This document shows positions 1-12,552 of a DNA stretch of 64,000 nt, one piece after another. The translations under genes were made by a program, and so were the position numbers. The stretch lies in the NCBI GenBank assembly GCA_012932295.1, contig JAAONU010000011.1, positions 47,184,352 through 47,248,351 on the forward strand. The letters are read 5' to 3'. The DNA comes from Cyclina sinensis. Its lineage: Eukaryota > Mollusca > Bivalvia > Venerida > Veneridae. Each line of letters begins with the position of its first letter. The stretch's first letter is position 1. Under the pieces are notes generated by a model. That model had not been told where the DNA came from, did not search any database, and saw only the letters and a list, made by a program, of their open reading frames with translations.

Positions 1-1390
1 TAAGACGGGCAAAATATTATTGATAGAATAACAAGGATATATTTTGGCACTGGAATGCCTGACTTTCGGTTTAAAAGAAAAAAATACAATACAAATAAGC
101 TTTTCCTGTATAAACGAGTTCATTTCTTCCCCCTGAGTGAAAGTTTGTGTGAAGAACATGGACAGGCATACATACTAAGTACACAAACAATTTGGATATT
201 AGAAAAAAAGTCTAAGTTTACATGTACCTGTTTACATGGCCACGTATCTAATATATGATGATATTTTTTCATGGTGTTTATGCCGCAGGAATATAATCTA
301 TAGAGCCTTTTTAAGGTACTTCCTTCTCTTTTTTCAGTGGTGGTAAATGAAAATTTCAGAACACATAATTCTTAAATACATCGTCAGCATTATTCTGTCC
401 AAACCCCAAGCTTTATTTTGGTATCAAGCAATAATCATTTTTGCATGAAAAGCTAGATAGAAAATTCCATTAGTTTAAATCCTTTCCAATTTTCTGTTAT
501 TCATACTTTAATTTTTAATGATAGTGGAAAATTAAAGCGAAGAATTTCTTTGACATTAATTGATAATCTTGTCAAACTTCCCCCAGACCAATTCAATTTA
601 AGACCGAAAAATGACATCTTAAAAGATATTTAAGCCTGCAATGGGAAATCTGGCACATTTTCATTTTCTCATTGCCCCCAGTATGTATTCTTTTAACTGA
701 TATATTGTTTTCTACTGAGACATAATGGCTTTTGTTACAGCCAGCAATTTAACAGTGGTCTTCGTCGTAGAAAATCTTTACCAGTTTGGAATTTTAAAAT
801 TCTATCATCAGGAGGGTTACAATTCCGTTACACTTCATATCCGTGATAATAAAGCTTTCATTAGAAAAAAACAAACTATGACCTTTTTTCCAATCCACAA
901 ACAGCAATGTAACAATTGCAAGGGCGTTGTCTCTTTGGGTCACAATTATGTTTTCTTGCTTGTGAAAAGGGACGCTGGAGAACATTAGTGACTGTCTGAA
1001 ATGTACAAATTCTAAAAGTGTATTTCTTATTCAACTGCAAGGTCAGTCGAAACACCTCGGTCATGAAGGCTACGCCTCATGAGGTGTTGATAGAGATACC
1101 CGAGGTGTTCTAATTGATGCACGGCTTTGATTTAGAATACAAGACAAGTTGACGCCATAGATGTTTACACATACATGCCTTTCACACAATATAAGTGGAA
1201 TTGCTTCATTGAAGTAAAGGGTGTTGGTGTATGAACTGTTGATTGATGTATAATTAAGCTTTATTTATTGTGGTCAGGACCGTCTTGACTTTTCCTGGCG
1301 TATTTTGACGGATTGCACTGTCACGGAAAGCATTTTTACAAAAAGGTTATGTCGACTGTGTCATTTATATTATCTCAAAAACAAAAAAGG
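1..1390. other. Non-coding stretch, no gene recognised
   Basis: Only short ORFs without recognisable homology or splice signals are present. At 1051-1060 and 1100-1109 there is a 10-bp inverted repeat (AACACCTCGG / CCGAGGTGTT) around a smaller palindrome, possibly the remnant of a foldback or MITE. Nothing else is supported. Confidence 0.5.
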
Positions 1391-3070
1391 AATGTATGAC
1401 TGAAGCTCATCTCCAGGTGTTCTAATGTAGTTTGATGTATGACTGAAGTTCAACACCAGGTGTTCTAATGTAGTTTAATGTATGACTGCAGCTCAACACC
1501 AGGTGTTCTAATATAGTTTAATGTATGACTGAAGCTCAACATCAGGTGTTCTTATGTAGTTTTATGTATGACTGAAGCTCAACATCAGGTGTTCTAATGC
1601 AGTTTGATGTATGACTGAAGCTCAACATCAGGTGTTCTAATGTAGTTTGATGTATGACTGCAGCTAAACATCAGGTGTTTGAATGTAGATTGATGTATGA
1701 CTGAAGCTCAACTCTAAGTGTTCTAATGTAGATTGATGTATGGCTGAAGCTCAACTCTAGGCGTTCTTATGTAGATTGATGTATGACTGAAGCTCACATC
1801 TAGGTGTTCTAATGTAGTTTGATGTATGACTGAAGCTCAACACCAGGTATTCTCATGTAGTTTGTTGTATAACTGAAGCTTATCTCAAGGTGTTCTAATG
1901 TAGTTTGATGTGTGACTGAAGCTCAACATCAGGTGTTCTAAAGTAGTTTGATGTATGACTGAAGCTCAACATCAGGTGTTCTAATGTAGTTTGATGTATG
2001 ATTGAAGCTCACCTCCAGGTGTTTTAATGTAGTTTGATGTATGACTGCAGCTAAACACCATGTGTTTTAATTTAGATTGATGTATGACTGCAGCTAAACA
2101 CCAGGTGTTTGAATGTAGATTGATGTATGACTGAAGCTCACATCTAGGTGTTCTAATGTAGATTGATGTATGGCTGAAGCTCAACTCTTGGTGTTCTTAT
2201 GTAGATTGATGTATGACTGAAGCTCACATCTAGGTGTTCTAATGTAGTTTGATGTATGACTGAAGCTCAACACCAGGTATTCTCATGTAGTTTGTTGTAT
2301 AACTGAAGCTCATCTCCAGGTGTTCGAATGTAGTTTGATGTATGACTGCAGCTAAACACCAGGTGTTTTAATGTAGATTGATGTATGATTGAAGCTCAAC
2401 TTTAGGTGTTCTAATGTAGATTGATGTATGACTGAAGCTCAACTTTAGGTGTTCTTATGTAGATTGAGGTATGAATGAAGCTCAACTCTTGGTGTTCTAA
2501 TGTAGTTTGATGTATGACTGAAGCTCAACACCAGGTGTTCTAATGTAGTTTTATGTATAAGTGAAGCTCATCTCCAGGTGTTTTAATATAGATTGATGTA
2601 TGACTGAAGCTCAACTCCAGGTGTTCTAATGTAGTTTGTTGTATAACTGAAGCTCAACACCAGGTATTCTAATGTAGTTACATGTATGACTGAAGCTTTA
2701 CTATAGGTATTTTAATGTAGTCTGATGCATGGCTGAAGCTTTACTTCAGGTATTTTTATGTAGTTTGATGCATGGCTGAAGCTCAACTTTAGGTATTCTA
2801 ATGTAGTTTGATGTATGACTGAAGCTGAACTCCAGGTATTCTAATGTAGTTTGATGCATGGCTGAAGCTCAACTCCAGGTATTCTAATGTACTTTGATGC
2901 ATGGCTGAAGCTCAACTCCAGGTATTCTTATGTTGTTTGATGTATGACTGAAGCTCAACACAAAGTATTCTGATGTAGTTTATGTATGACTGAAAGTCAA
3001 CTCTGTGTATTTTTATGTTAATTTATGTATGACTGAAGCTCAACTCTTAGTATTCTGATGTAGTTTTATG
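1391..3070. repeat. 43-bp tandem repeat array (left part)
   Basis: About 39 diverged copies of a 43-bp unit containing TGTATGACTGAAGCTCA, then CCAGGTGTTCTAATGTAGTTTGA. Variants differ mainly in the middle (CACCAGGTGT, TCTAGGTGT, CTTTAGGTAT). Blocks repeat at a higher-order spacing of 430 bp (10 units): the variant with TGGCTGAAGC is at 1741 and again at 2171, with matching neighbours. Unit identity falls towards the right end. The array is non-coding; its short ORFs are by-products of the repeat. Confidence 0.93.
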
Positions 3071-3568
3071 CAGGGCTCGACAATTGTTTTGAAAGTAACT
3101 CTTCCTGCAGGACAAACAGCTTTGAATTTTCACTCGCCCTGCTGCAATATGTACTCGTCCTGATGTTCATTAAAGGAAAATACAACAAATGGATAACTTT
3201 GTTTGAACTCCCTCCTCCCTGCCCAAACATACGCTGAATATTGCGCTGTGACAATTTGTTAAATTTGTTTCTGAGACTTTCTATTGAATATACATTTTTC
3301 TTCTAAAATAGTAAAGGCCTTTAGATAATGCATTTGTAACGGAACTGGTCCAATTTTAGCGTTCTTTGCAATAAATCAACCTCCGGTTTGCGCACCGAAT
3401 ATAGAAATTATTTTATGTTCTGTTTTACGTGTGTAAAAAACTTGAAATTTGATTATTTCGGCAGAAATCCCACTCGTTCTGTAGGACTAGCGCTCCCAGA
3501 AGATCAACTCGCCCGGAGTCAATTTCTACTCGTAATTACGAGTGGACGAGTGTTTCTGTCGAGCCCTG
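3071..3568. mobile_element. 498-bp inverted-repeat element inside the 43-bp array (hAT-like MITE candidate)
   Basis: The insert begins CAGGGCTCGACA and ends with the exact reverse complement TGTCGAGCCCTG, giving 12-bp terminal inverted repeats. The array unit is cut at TTTATG, which is present on both sides, so a 6-bp target duplication is visible. hAT elements usually make 8 bp, so the family label is tentative. No transposase ORF is present; two ~60-residue ORFs inside are unremarkable. The array resumes immediately after the element, so the insertion is younger than the array. Confidence 0.75.
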
Positions 3569-4050
3569 TTTATGTATGACTGAAGCTCAACTCTAGGTAT
3601 TATAATGTAGTTTAATGTATGACTGAAGGTCAACTCTGAGTTTTCTAAAGTAGTTTTATGTATGACGGAAGCTCAATTCTAAGTTTATTAAAGTAGTTTT
3701 ATGTATGACGGAAGCTCACCTCTAAGTTTTCTAAAGTAGTTTGTGTAGGACTGAAGCTCAACTCTAGGTATTCTCACTTAGTTTTATGTATGACTAAATC
3801 TCAACTCTTAGTATTCTTATGTAGTTTTATGTATAACTGAAAGTCAACTCAAGGTATTATTAAGTAGATTTATGTATGACTGAAAGTCAACTCTAAGTAT
3901 TTTAAAGTAGTTTTATGTATGAGTGAAGCTCAACTCTTGGTATTCCAATGTAGTTTTATGTATGACTGAAGCTCACCTCTAAGTATTGTTATGTTGTTTT
4001 ATGAATGACTGACGCTCAACTCGAAGTACTTTATGTAGTTTTAGACAATT
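3569..4050. repeat. 43-bp tandem repeat array (right part)
   Basis: Continuation of the 43-bp array after the inserted element, about 11 further and more diverged copies (TATGACTGAAGCTCAACTCT followed by AAGTATT or AGGTATT variants). It decays into unique sequence near 4045. Confidence 0.88.
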
Positions 4051-4790
4051 CAATTAAAGCAACGTTATTTGCATAACTTCGGCGACTTTTAATATGGATA
4101 GAAATTCCCGTATGTATACCAGCTACATAACAGGGAATTTTACAGCTGCTTCGCACGATTGATCTCAAGTGAATGTAATGAAACTTGATGCGTTTGTCTC
4201 TAATAAAGCTATTTTGTCTTGTTTGCATGCTGACAAACATTTAAAGGTCTTTCTTTCGATATTTTCTATGTAAGATTGATGAAGTTAGCTTTTTACTCCA
4301 TGGCGGTACTTTGAGGTTTTGTGAGGAAGGAAGATATTGGCGGATATTATTAAGTAATCTTTATCAAGCTGACATTTCAGTTTTACACCAAATAGCGTAC
4401 ATGTATTTGAATTTATGTTCAAACTTATTCTTGCAGTTTTCTTCATGGTTTTCGGTAACATGCAAATGCATGATAGATATTTTTTTACCTGTGCTATGTA
4501 AATTCTTGTAAGATCATCGTGTCCACAGAAGTTCAAGAAGACAACATTTAAGACAAGCATAAGATAAAAAACAAGGACGTTCTAATTGTGAATTATATTG
4601 AGTGGCCAGATAAAGGCAGTAATTTGTCCGTGAATTAATGTCTAAGTTTCGGAAGAATTACATCTCGTTTCTGAACTAAAATCTAAGCTTTATATTCTAG
4701 AATTCTTACACTGTTGAGGTAATCAATTCTAATCCGAAAACTAAAAGGTTCAAATTGCAGTGATGGTGCGAGTCGAAATCAAAGTGGAAT
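4051..4790. other. Unique spacer between two minisatellites
   Basis: AT-rich unique sequence. Overlapping ORFs on both strands (66 to 91 residues) have no recognisable domain, splice signals or homology. I see no gene here. Confidence 0.5.
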
Positions 4791-7700
4791 CGGTCAGATC
4801 TGCAGCAGTTTCTCTTAGCTGTTTGTTATGAGCTATTGTCTGCTACTGTTCCTATAAGCACTTTCTACATCATTAGCAACTGTCTGCTTTTGTTTCTTTG
4901 AGCACGTGTACGTCATGAGCTATTGACAGGTACTGTTGCCATAAGCTCTTTCTACATCATCAGCTATTGTCGGCGACTGTTGCCATAAGCCCTTTCTACA
5001 TCATCAGCTATTATCAGCGACTGTAGCCATAAGCTCTTTCTACATCATCAGCTATAATCGGCGACTGTAGCCATAAGCTCTTTCTACATCATCAGCTATT
5101 GTCGGCGACTGTAACCAAAAGCTCTTTCTACATCATCAGCTGTTTTCTGCTACTGTAGCCATAAGCTCTATCTACATCATCACCTACTGTCTGCTACTGT
5201 TGCAATCAGCTTTTTCTACATCATCAGCTATTGTCGGCGACTGTAGCCATAAGCTCTTTCTACATCATCAGCTATTGTCGGCGACTGTAGCCATAAGCTC
5301 TTTCTATATCATCAGCTATTGTCGGCGACTGTTGCCATAAGGTCTGTCTACATCATACGCTATCGTCTGCTACTGTAGCCACAAGCTTCTTCTACATCAT
5401 TACCTACTGTCTGCTACTGTAGCCATAAGCTCTTTCTACATCATCAGTTATTGCCTGCTACTGTAGCCATAAGCTCTTTCTACATCATCAGCTATTGTCG
5501 GCAACTGTAGCCATAAGGTCTTTCTACATCATACGCTATCGTCTGCTACTGTAGCCATAAGCTCTTTCTACATCATCAGCTATTGTCGGCGACTATAGCC
5601 ATAAGGTCTTTCTACATCATACGCTATCGTCTGCTACTGTAGCCATAAGCTCTTTCTACATCATCAGCTATTGTCGGCGACTGTAGCCATAAGCTCTTTC
5701 TACATCATCAGCTATTGTCGGCGACTGTAGCCATAAGTTCTTGATACAGCATTAGCTGTTGTCTGTTACTGTAGCCATAAGCTCTTTCTACATCATCAAC
5801 TATTGTCGGCGACTTCAGCCATAACCTCTTTCTACATCATCAGCTATTGTCGGCGACTGTAGCCATAAGCTCTTTCTACATCATCAGCTATTGTCGGCGA
5901 CTATGCCATAAGCTTTTTCTACATCATCAGCTATTGTCTGCTACTGTTGCCATAAGCTCTTTCTACATCATCAGCTGTTGTCTGTTACTGTAGCCATAAT
6001 CTTGATACATCATCAGCTATTGTCTGCTACTGTAGCCATAAGCTCTTTCTTCATCATCAACTATTGTCGGCGACTGTAGCCTTAAGCTCTTTCTACATTA
6101 TCAGCTATTGTCGGCGACTATGCCATAAGCTTTTTCTACATCATCAGCTATTGTCTGCTACTGTTGCCATAAGCTCTTTCTACATCATCAGCAATTGTCG
6201 GCGACTGTAGCTATAAGCTCTTTCTACATGATCAGCTATTGTCGGCGACTGTTGCAATAAGCTCTTTCTGCATCATCAGCCATTCTCTGCTACTGTTTCT
6301 TTAAGCACTTTGTACACCATACTGTATTGTCTGCTTCTGTTTCCTTTACCACTTTGTACAACATACGCTATCGTCTGCTACTGTTTCTTTTAGCACTTTG
6401 TACACCATACGCTATTGTCTGCTACTCTTTCTTTTAGCAATTTTTACATCATGCGCCATTGTCTGCAACTGTTACGTTTATCATTTTGTACAGCATACGC
6501 TATTGTCTGCTACTGTTTCTTTAAGCACTTTGTACATCATACGTTTTGTCTAATTACTGTTTCTTCTTGCACTTTGTTTATCATGCATTTTGTCTAATTA
6601 CTGTTTCTTTCAGCACCTTGTACGCCATGCATTTTGTCTAATTACTGTTTCTTTTAACACCTTGTACATCATGCATTTTGTCTAATTACTGTTTCTTTCA
6701 GCACCTTGTACGTCATGCGTTTTGTCTAATTACTGTTTCTTTCAGCACCTTGTACGTCATGCATTTTGTCTAATTACTGTTTCTTTCAGCACCTTGTACG
6801 TCAAGCGTTTTGTCTAATTACTGTTTCTTTCAGCACCTTGTACGTCATGCATTCTGTCTAATTACTGTTTCTTTCATCACCTTGTACGTCATGCATTTTG
6901 TCTAATTACTGTTTCTTTCAGCACCTTGTACGTCATGCGTTTTGTCTAATTACTGTTTCTTTCAGCATCTTGTACGTCATGCATTTTGTCTAATTACTGT
7001 TTCTTTCAGCACCTTGTACGTCATGCGTTTTGTTTAATTACTGTTTCTTTCAGCACCTTGTACGTCATGCATTTGTCTAATTACTGTTTCTTTCAGCTCC
7101 TTGTACGTCATGCATTTTGTCTAATTACTGTTTCTTTCAGCACCTTGTACGTCATGCATTCTGTCTAATTACTGTTTCTTTCAGCACCTTGTACGTCATG
7201 CATTTTGTCTAATTACTGTTTCTTTTAACACCTTGTACGTCATGCGTTTTGTCTAATTACTGTTTCTTTCAGCACCTTGTACGTCATGCGTTTTGTCTTA
7301 TTACTGTTTCTTTAAGCACCTTGTACGTCATGCATTTTGTCTAATTACTGTTTCTTTCAGCACCTTGTTCGTCATGCATTTTGTCTAATTACTGTTTCTT
7401 TCAGCACCTTGTACGTCATGCATTTTGTCCAAGTACTGTTTCTTTCAGCACCTTGTACGTCATGCGTTTTGTCTAATTACTGTTTCTTTCAGCACCTTGT
7501 ACGTCATGCGTTTTGTCTTATTACTGTTTCTTTAAGCACCTTGTACATCATGCGCTATTGTCTGCTACTCTTTCTTTTAGCACTTTGTACTTCATGCGTT
7601 TTGTATGCTATTGTTTCTTTAAGCACCTTGTACGTCATGCGTGTTGTCTAATTACTGTTTCTTTAAGCACTTTGTACATCATGCGTTTTGTTTAATTACT

Positions 7701-8990
7701 GTTTCTTTTTGCACTATGTTTATCATGCATTTTGTCTAATTACCGTTTCTTTCAGCATCTTGTACGTCATGCGTTTGGTCTTATTACTGTTTCTTTCAGC
7801 ACCTTGTACGTCATGCATTTTGTCTCATTACTGTTTCTTTCAGCACCTTGTACGTCATGCGTTTTGTATGCTACTGTTTCTTTTAGCACCTTGTACATCA
7901 TGCGTTTTGTCTAATTACGGTTTCTTTTAGGATTTTGTACATCATGCGTTTTGTCTAATTACTGTTTCTTTTTGCACTTTGTTTATCATGCATTTTTTCT
8001 AATTACTGTTTCTTTCAGCACCTTGTACGTCATGCGTTTTGTATGCTTCTGTTTCTTTGAGCACCTTGTACATCATGCTTTTTGTCTAATAACTGTTTCT
8101 TTTAGCACCTTGTACATCATGCGTTTTGTCTAATTACTGTTTCTTTTAGGAATTTGTACGTCATGCGTTTTGTATGTTTCTGTTTCTTTGAGCACCTTGT
8201 ACATCATGCTTTTTGTCTAATAACTGTTTCTTTTAGCACCTTGTACGTCATGCGTTTTGTCTGCTACTGTTCTTTTTAGCACTTTGTACATGATGCCTCT
8301 TGTCTGCTTCTGTTTCTTTTAGAACCTTGTACGTCATGCGTTTTGTATAGTTACTGTTTCTTTTAGCAATTTGTACATCATGCGTTTTGTCTGCTACTGT
8401 TTCTTTTCGCACTTTGTACATCATGCGTTTTGTATGCTACTGTTTCTTTTAGCACCTTGAACATCATGCGCTATTGTCTGCTAATGTTTCTTTTAGCACT
8501 TTGTACATCATGCGTTTTGTCTGCCACTGTTTCTTTTAGCACCTTGTACGTCATGCGTTTTATCTAATTACTATTTCTTTTAGCACACTTTGTACATCAT
8601 GCGTTTTGTCTAATTACTGTTTCTTTTAGCACTTTGTACATCATGTGTTTTGTCTAATTACTGTTTCTTTTCGCACTTTGTTCATCAAGCGTTTTGTCTG
8701 CTACTGTTTCTTTTTGCACTTTGTACATCATGCGTTTTGTCTAATTACTGTTTCTTTTAGCACCATGTACATCATGCTCTATTGTCTGCTACTGTTTCTT
8801 TTAGCACTTTGTACATCATGCGCTATTGTCTGCTATTGTTTTAGCACCCAGTAAGTACACTATGGTCTGCTACTGTTTGCTTTGCCAGTAAGTACATCAT
8901 GCGCTATTTTCTTCTACTGTTTGCTTTGCCAATTAGTACATTATACGTTTACTTCTGCTATTGTTTTGCTTAACGCTTATTACATCATGC
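4790..8990. repeat. 44-bp tandem repeat array with several subfamilies
   Basis: Roughly 95 copies of a 44-bp unit. The left third (to about 6300) has the form AGCTCTTTCTACATCATCAG plus CTATTGTCGGCGACTGTAGC. The right two thirds have CAGCACCTTGTACGTCATGC plus a TTTTGTCTAATTACTGTTTC form. Transitional units near 6290-6560 share the CTTT.TACATCAT.CGCTATTGTCTGCTACTGTT backbone, which shows a single ancestor. The most homogeneous block is 6600-7530; edge copies near 8840-8990 are degenerate. Because 44 is not a multiple of three, all frames stay partly open and give ORFs of 60-104 residues that are not genes. Confidence 0.93.
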
Positions 8991-9667
8991 ATTCACGTGC
9001 TGAAATGTTTATTATATTGAAACACGACAAAAAAACATATTTATGTTGAATTTTGATTTTGTCCAATACATACAAATGTTTAGAAAACTTTTATCTTTTA
9101 TGAATTTTAACCGAGAAATTCAAAAGCTTCAGTAACCTGAAGTGCTGTATCATTTTTTCCTTTGATAACATTTGTTCCTTTTAAACTTGGAGCCTTCACG
9201 GAATTTTCACGTGCCCATTGTTTGAAATATTCTAGATAACTATTTATCTTTGCTCTTTATATCATTATCTTTGCATGTTGAAAAGTATTCCAGGTCTTTC
9301 CAGACATATTTTCTAAGCTAGATGTGCGTTTTGCGACAAAGCATTAATTAGATAGGTTTGTGTGAAGAAAAGTAAATCGAAAATATTGACGAATGCAGTT
9401 TTATAATGTTTGTGAGTTAATCTAACACTTTAGCTTTTAGTGTCTACCTATCATAAAAAATGATAAGACGATTATTTTCATTACCTTTGGAAATAAACTT
9501 CTCGCAAAAATATGTGAGCTGTCAAACAGTTGTGAAAAAGATATTGCTGTAGGTTCGTGCTATATCACATAAATGAACATTTAAGTCTGTCTGAATATTT
9601 AAAAAAAAATAGTTCATAATGTTCGTCATGTGAGTAAATAGATGGATAGAATTCGACTTTTTTGTAA

Positions 9668-9850
9668 CCTTGACCTTGGACAGAGCCAACCAAATTATAC
9701 ATTTTTTTCCATCATGTAGTTCAACTTACTATTTCAAAATCCTTAAAAGTGTTCAAGAGATATGGAGAGAATACGAAATGAGGGATGAACGGACAGACAG
9801 AAGGGCGGATGGACAGACGGATAGTTCAAGTGATATATGCCTTTCTATGA
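9668..9850 (+). repeat. Dispersed-repeat-like segment
   Basis: Begins with a TGACCTTGGACAGAGCC-type segment and ends in a run of GGACAGAC/GGACAGACGG motifs. This layout resembles interspersed repeats of bivalve genomes. It is called from sequence style only; no second copy is seen in this window. Confidence 0.3.
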
Positions 9851-11199
9851 AAGTATGATAAAAGATAGTGTAAATAGTAGTTTATTTGTTTTGATTTTTT
9901 TTCTTTCAATATGCCATATCACCAACGCACCCTAAAAGAGCTGTTTTTTTCAGGTTGCGGGTGATAGCACAAGATTCAGAAAGCATTCCATTCAGGAGAC
10001 ACACTTGGTTCTTTTATCTGCTCAGTGTATTCCAGTGAAACATGGGGCCTCCGATTAACATCTTATCCGAAAAACAATTAGTTGTGTTAGTAAATGATCC
10101 AGAGGTCGAACTCGCAATCCCAGGATCTCTGTTCAACTGGATCACTGATCCGTTCATAAGAATCGTTCATCAAATTCAGCTGACTTTATAATGACAATTC
10201 TTATGCTGATTCGAAGATGGTCCGTTTCTCGTGACGACAGTGACAATATGTCTGCCTGTCTGATCGTCTGTCTTGCGCCTCTATAAGAATGGAGTCGGCT
10301 GTCGTCCTTAAAAGAGAAAAAAATAGTGAGTGGTTTGTCTTTTTTCTTGAGCAGAGCAAGGGAATAACTGAAAACTATTCATCCGCTTTCAACCACGGTT
10401 TTAACTGTCGTGTATCGCGCCTGGCTGATTTAATTATAGTACTGCATACTAATAAATACTTACTGGCTTAGTGGTTGAAATTTTATGTGAAAAACGCGTG
10501 AAGTGAATGCTGACTAACACATAAATTGTCAACAATCTTTGAATATACTGCAGTGCGATTAGGTAGAAAACAATTTTGACCACTAACGTCAATCAAAACG
10601 GACAGAAAACATAAGCTGCCAACTGCAGCCGAAAACAACTTATATCTGATTGTATCAGAAACAAGACTAATGAATCGGTAATATTTCACAAGAACGTCCT
10701 GCTTGAACCGAAGTGTCTGACGCCATCTGAGATCTTGTGATTCATTACCAGGTCTTGATGGGTTCCGATGAGTACCAGCTGTAATTATGAAATGCGCCCT
10801 ATGGTGATTAGCAGTTGAGTATTTTCTCTTAAACAACATTTTAAGTTCTAAAGAATGACACCGGTTACAAATTTTAATCAGACGAAATGAGAAATGAAAC
10901 TTGCGTCAAAACCAATTTCAGTTGTATCAAATTAAAGTAAAGTTAGTGTAATTCAACACGCTGATGAGAATAAACCCAGTCGTCCATTAATAATACAAAA
11001 TGAATTAATTTCCATGTTCTGTTTCATCATTCTCTTTGCAACAGCAAAAAGCTGGCCTCATTTCGTTTGTAGCTAGCATTGATGTTAATTAGTGATTGAC
11101 AGTAGATTGACGTGTGCAGTGCAAAACGACTACCCGTCGTGAATTTTATGGATATTATTGTGATGCAAAGCTTCACACATACACAAGCTTCACGCTTTG

Positions 11200-11460
11200 T
11201 TGCAAATTTTTAACGCGCTGGACTGGTAATCAAGGGGTTGCGAGTTTAATCCCCCGTTCCTCCAGTAACATCACTAATTGTCTTTCGGATGAGCGGTTAA
11301 ACCGATGTCCCATGTATCAGTTTTTCACGTGGAGCATGGAAAAAGAACCAGAAGTGTCTCTGGAGTGAGATACTTTCTTGAACTGTCCTCCACAACCTAA
11401 AATGCTTCAACTGGTCATAATTATGGACAGCCGGTACAGACGATAAATAAATTCACACAG
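11200..11460 (+). mobile_element. tRNA-derived SINE-like repeat, copy 1
   Basis: A tRNA-like head reads ACGCGCTGGACTGGTAATCA, then a B-box-like GGTTGCGAGTTTAATCCCCC. It is followed by a body with GGATGAGCGGTTAAACCGA and a tail with ACAACCTAAAATG. The same head and the ACAACCTAAAATG motif recur at 23600-23790, which supports an interspersed family. Ends are approximate and no target duplication was identified. Confidence 0.6.
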
Positions 11461-12516
11461 ATAGATTGCAAATGACAAGTACTAAACCGTTTGGAACCTC
11501 AGCTACAATTGATTGCATGACTAGATTTCTCTCTACAAAATTGTAGTTTATTTAGATTTACCCTTTACCTGTCCAGCTCGTTAAACTTGACAAGAAAAAT
11601 GTTCACTGCCAGGAACTGTTGTTACCAGTAAAGTATCTTTGATCTGAAGCCACGAAGTTAACCCTTGTAATTACAGACTGGAAACTTTTTCTATGGTTTC
11701 TTTTCACTTTTACTAGTGAGAGCAAAGCGATCAGTTTACAAGTACTTGGTATATCAGGGCAAAACAGCTTACAGAAAAAAATGTGAATCGAAGTAAGCAA
11801 TTTGTAACTGTATCATTTTCAGTATGATGTAAATAGAGTTATCTCGTTGTTAGATAGTTTATTTATTCTGCAAATGAAAATGGAGGGTGTTTCAAAACAA
11901 GGATCGAAATCAAAGTGTACGTGCTCGCCGTATGATGCACGTCTTAGGGCAAATTTGAATATCAGTAGTGTTTTCAAGAGTAAAAATTGCTTTATTTCCG
12001 TTGTGTTAAGGTCAACCAGTCAAACAAGCTGTTTCTGGACACGACGCCCTCCCAAGCGAATAAATGCGACTTCTGCTTCAGTCTATTTCTACAGTTTATT
12101 TTTACAGACAAGGCTTAGTGTTACAGATTTCCGTTTCTCCTGCCAATCTCTCTGTGTTGTTCTCATTTGTAACAAATATATAGCAAGGATAAGTAAATGG
12201 TTCAGTCTAATTAATTATGTGTGTATACATTGCTTTATCGCTATGACTGTTGAGAGTGACTGAAGTGCCAGTGTTATATTTTTTGGCGCGCAGCCGAGAT
12301 GCGCAGTATCGTCTGCTCGAGAAGCGCGTGACATTAATGATATCAGCGTCAAACATATACTAAGACATCTCATCGTGTTCTTTACTGTTTGTCAAATGTA
12401 GAAATAGCTGCTACTTTATGGACTGTTAAATAAATAGAAAATGTAAATTCCACACTATTTTACAAATTAAATTGTGTTATGGTTAGATTACAATTGAAAC
12501 AGAACAGTGAACAGTC

Positions 12517-12552
12517 TATAAAAGGATAAATACATTCAAAATGAACATTGCG
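12517..12552 (+). promoter_or_regulatory. TATA-like box followed by ATG and a splice-donor-like site (weak candidate)
   Basis: TATAAAAG at 12517-12524 is followed at 12541 by ATGAACATTGCG and then GTAAGA. Spliced to the exon at 17894 this would read Met-Asn-Ile-Ala in the correct phase for the calmodulin-like protein. The TATA box is only about 25 bp from the ATG, which leaves no room for a normal 5' UTR, so the combination may be coincidental. Confidence 0.15.

Noticed and set aside
6415..8854. Chain of 60-104-residue ORFs with repeated ITVSFSTLYVMH-like text
   Set aside because: They are translations of the 44-bp minisatellite; the same text appears in all three frames and no start or splice context supports coding.
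10090..10170. tRNA-like segment on the minus strand with GAGTTCGACCT
   Set aside because: Only a B-box-like stretch is visible; no cloverleaf could be formed.
10483..10839. 118-residue minus-strand ORF
   Set aside because: No family recognised; no clear splice sites; likely chance.
11847..12263. 138-residue ORF
   Set aside because: No recognisable domain, no splice context, composition like surrounding non-coding DNA.
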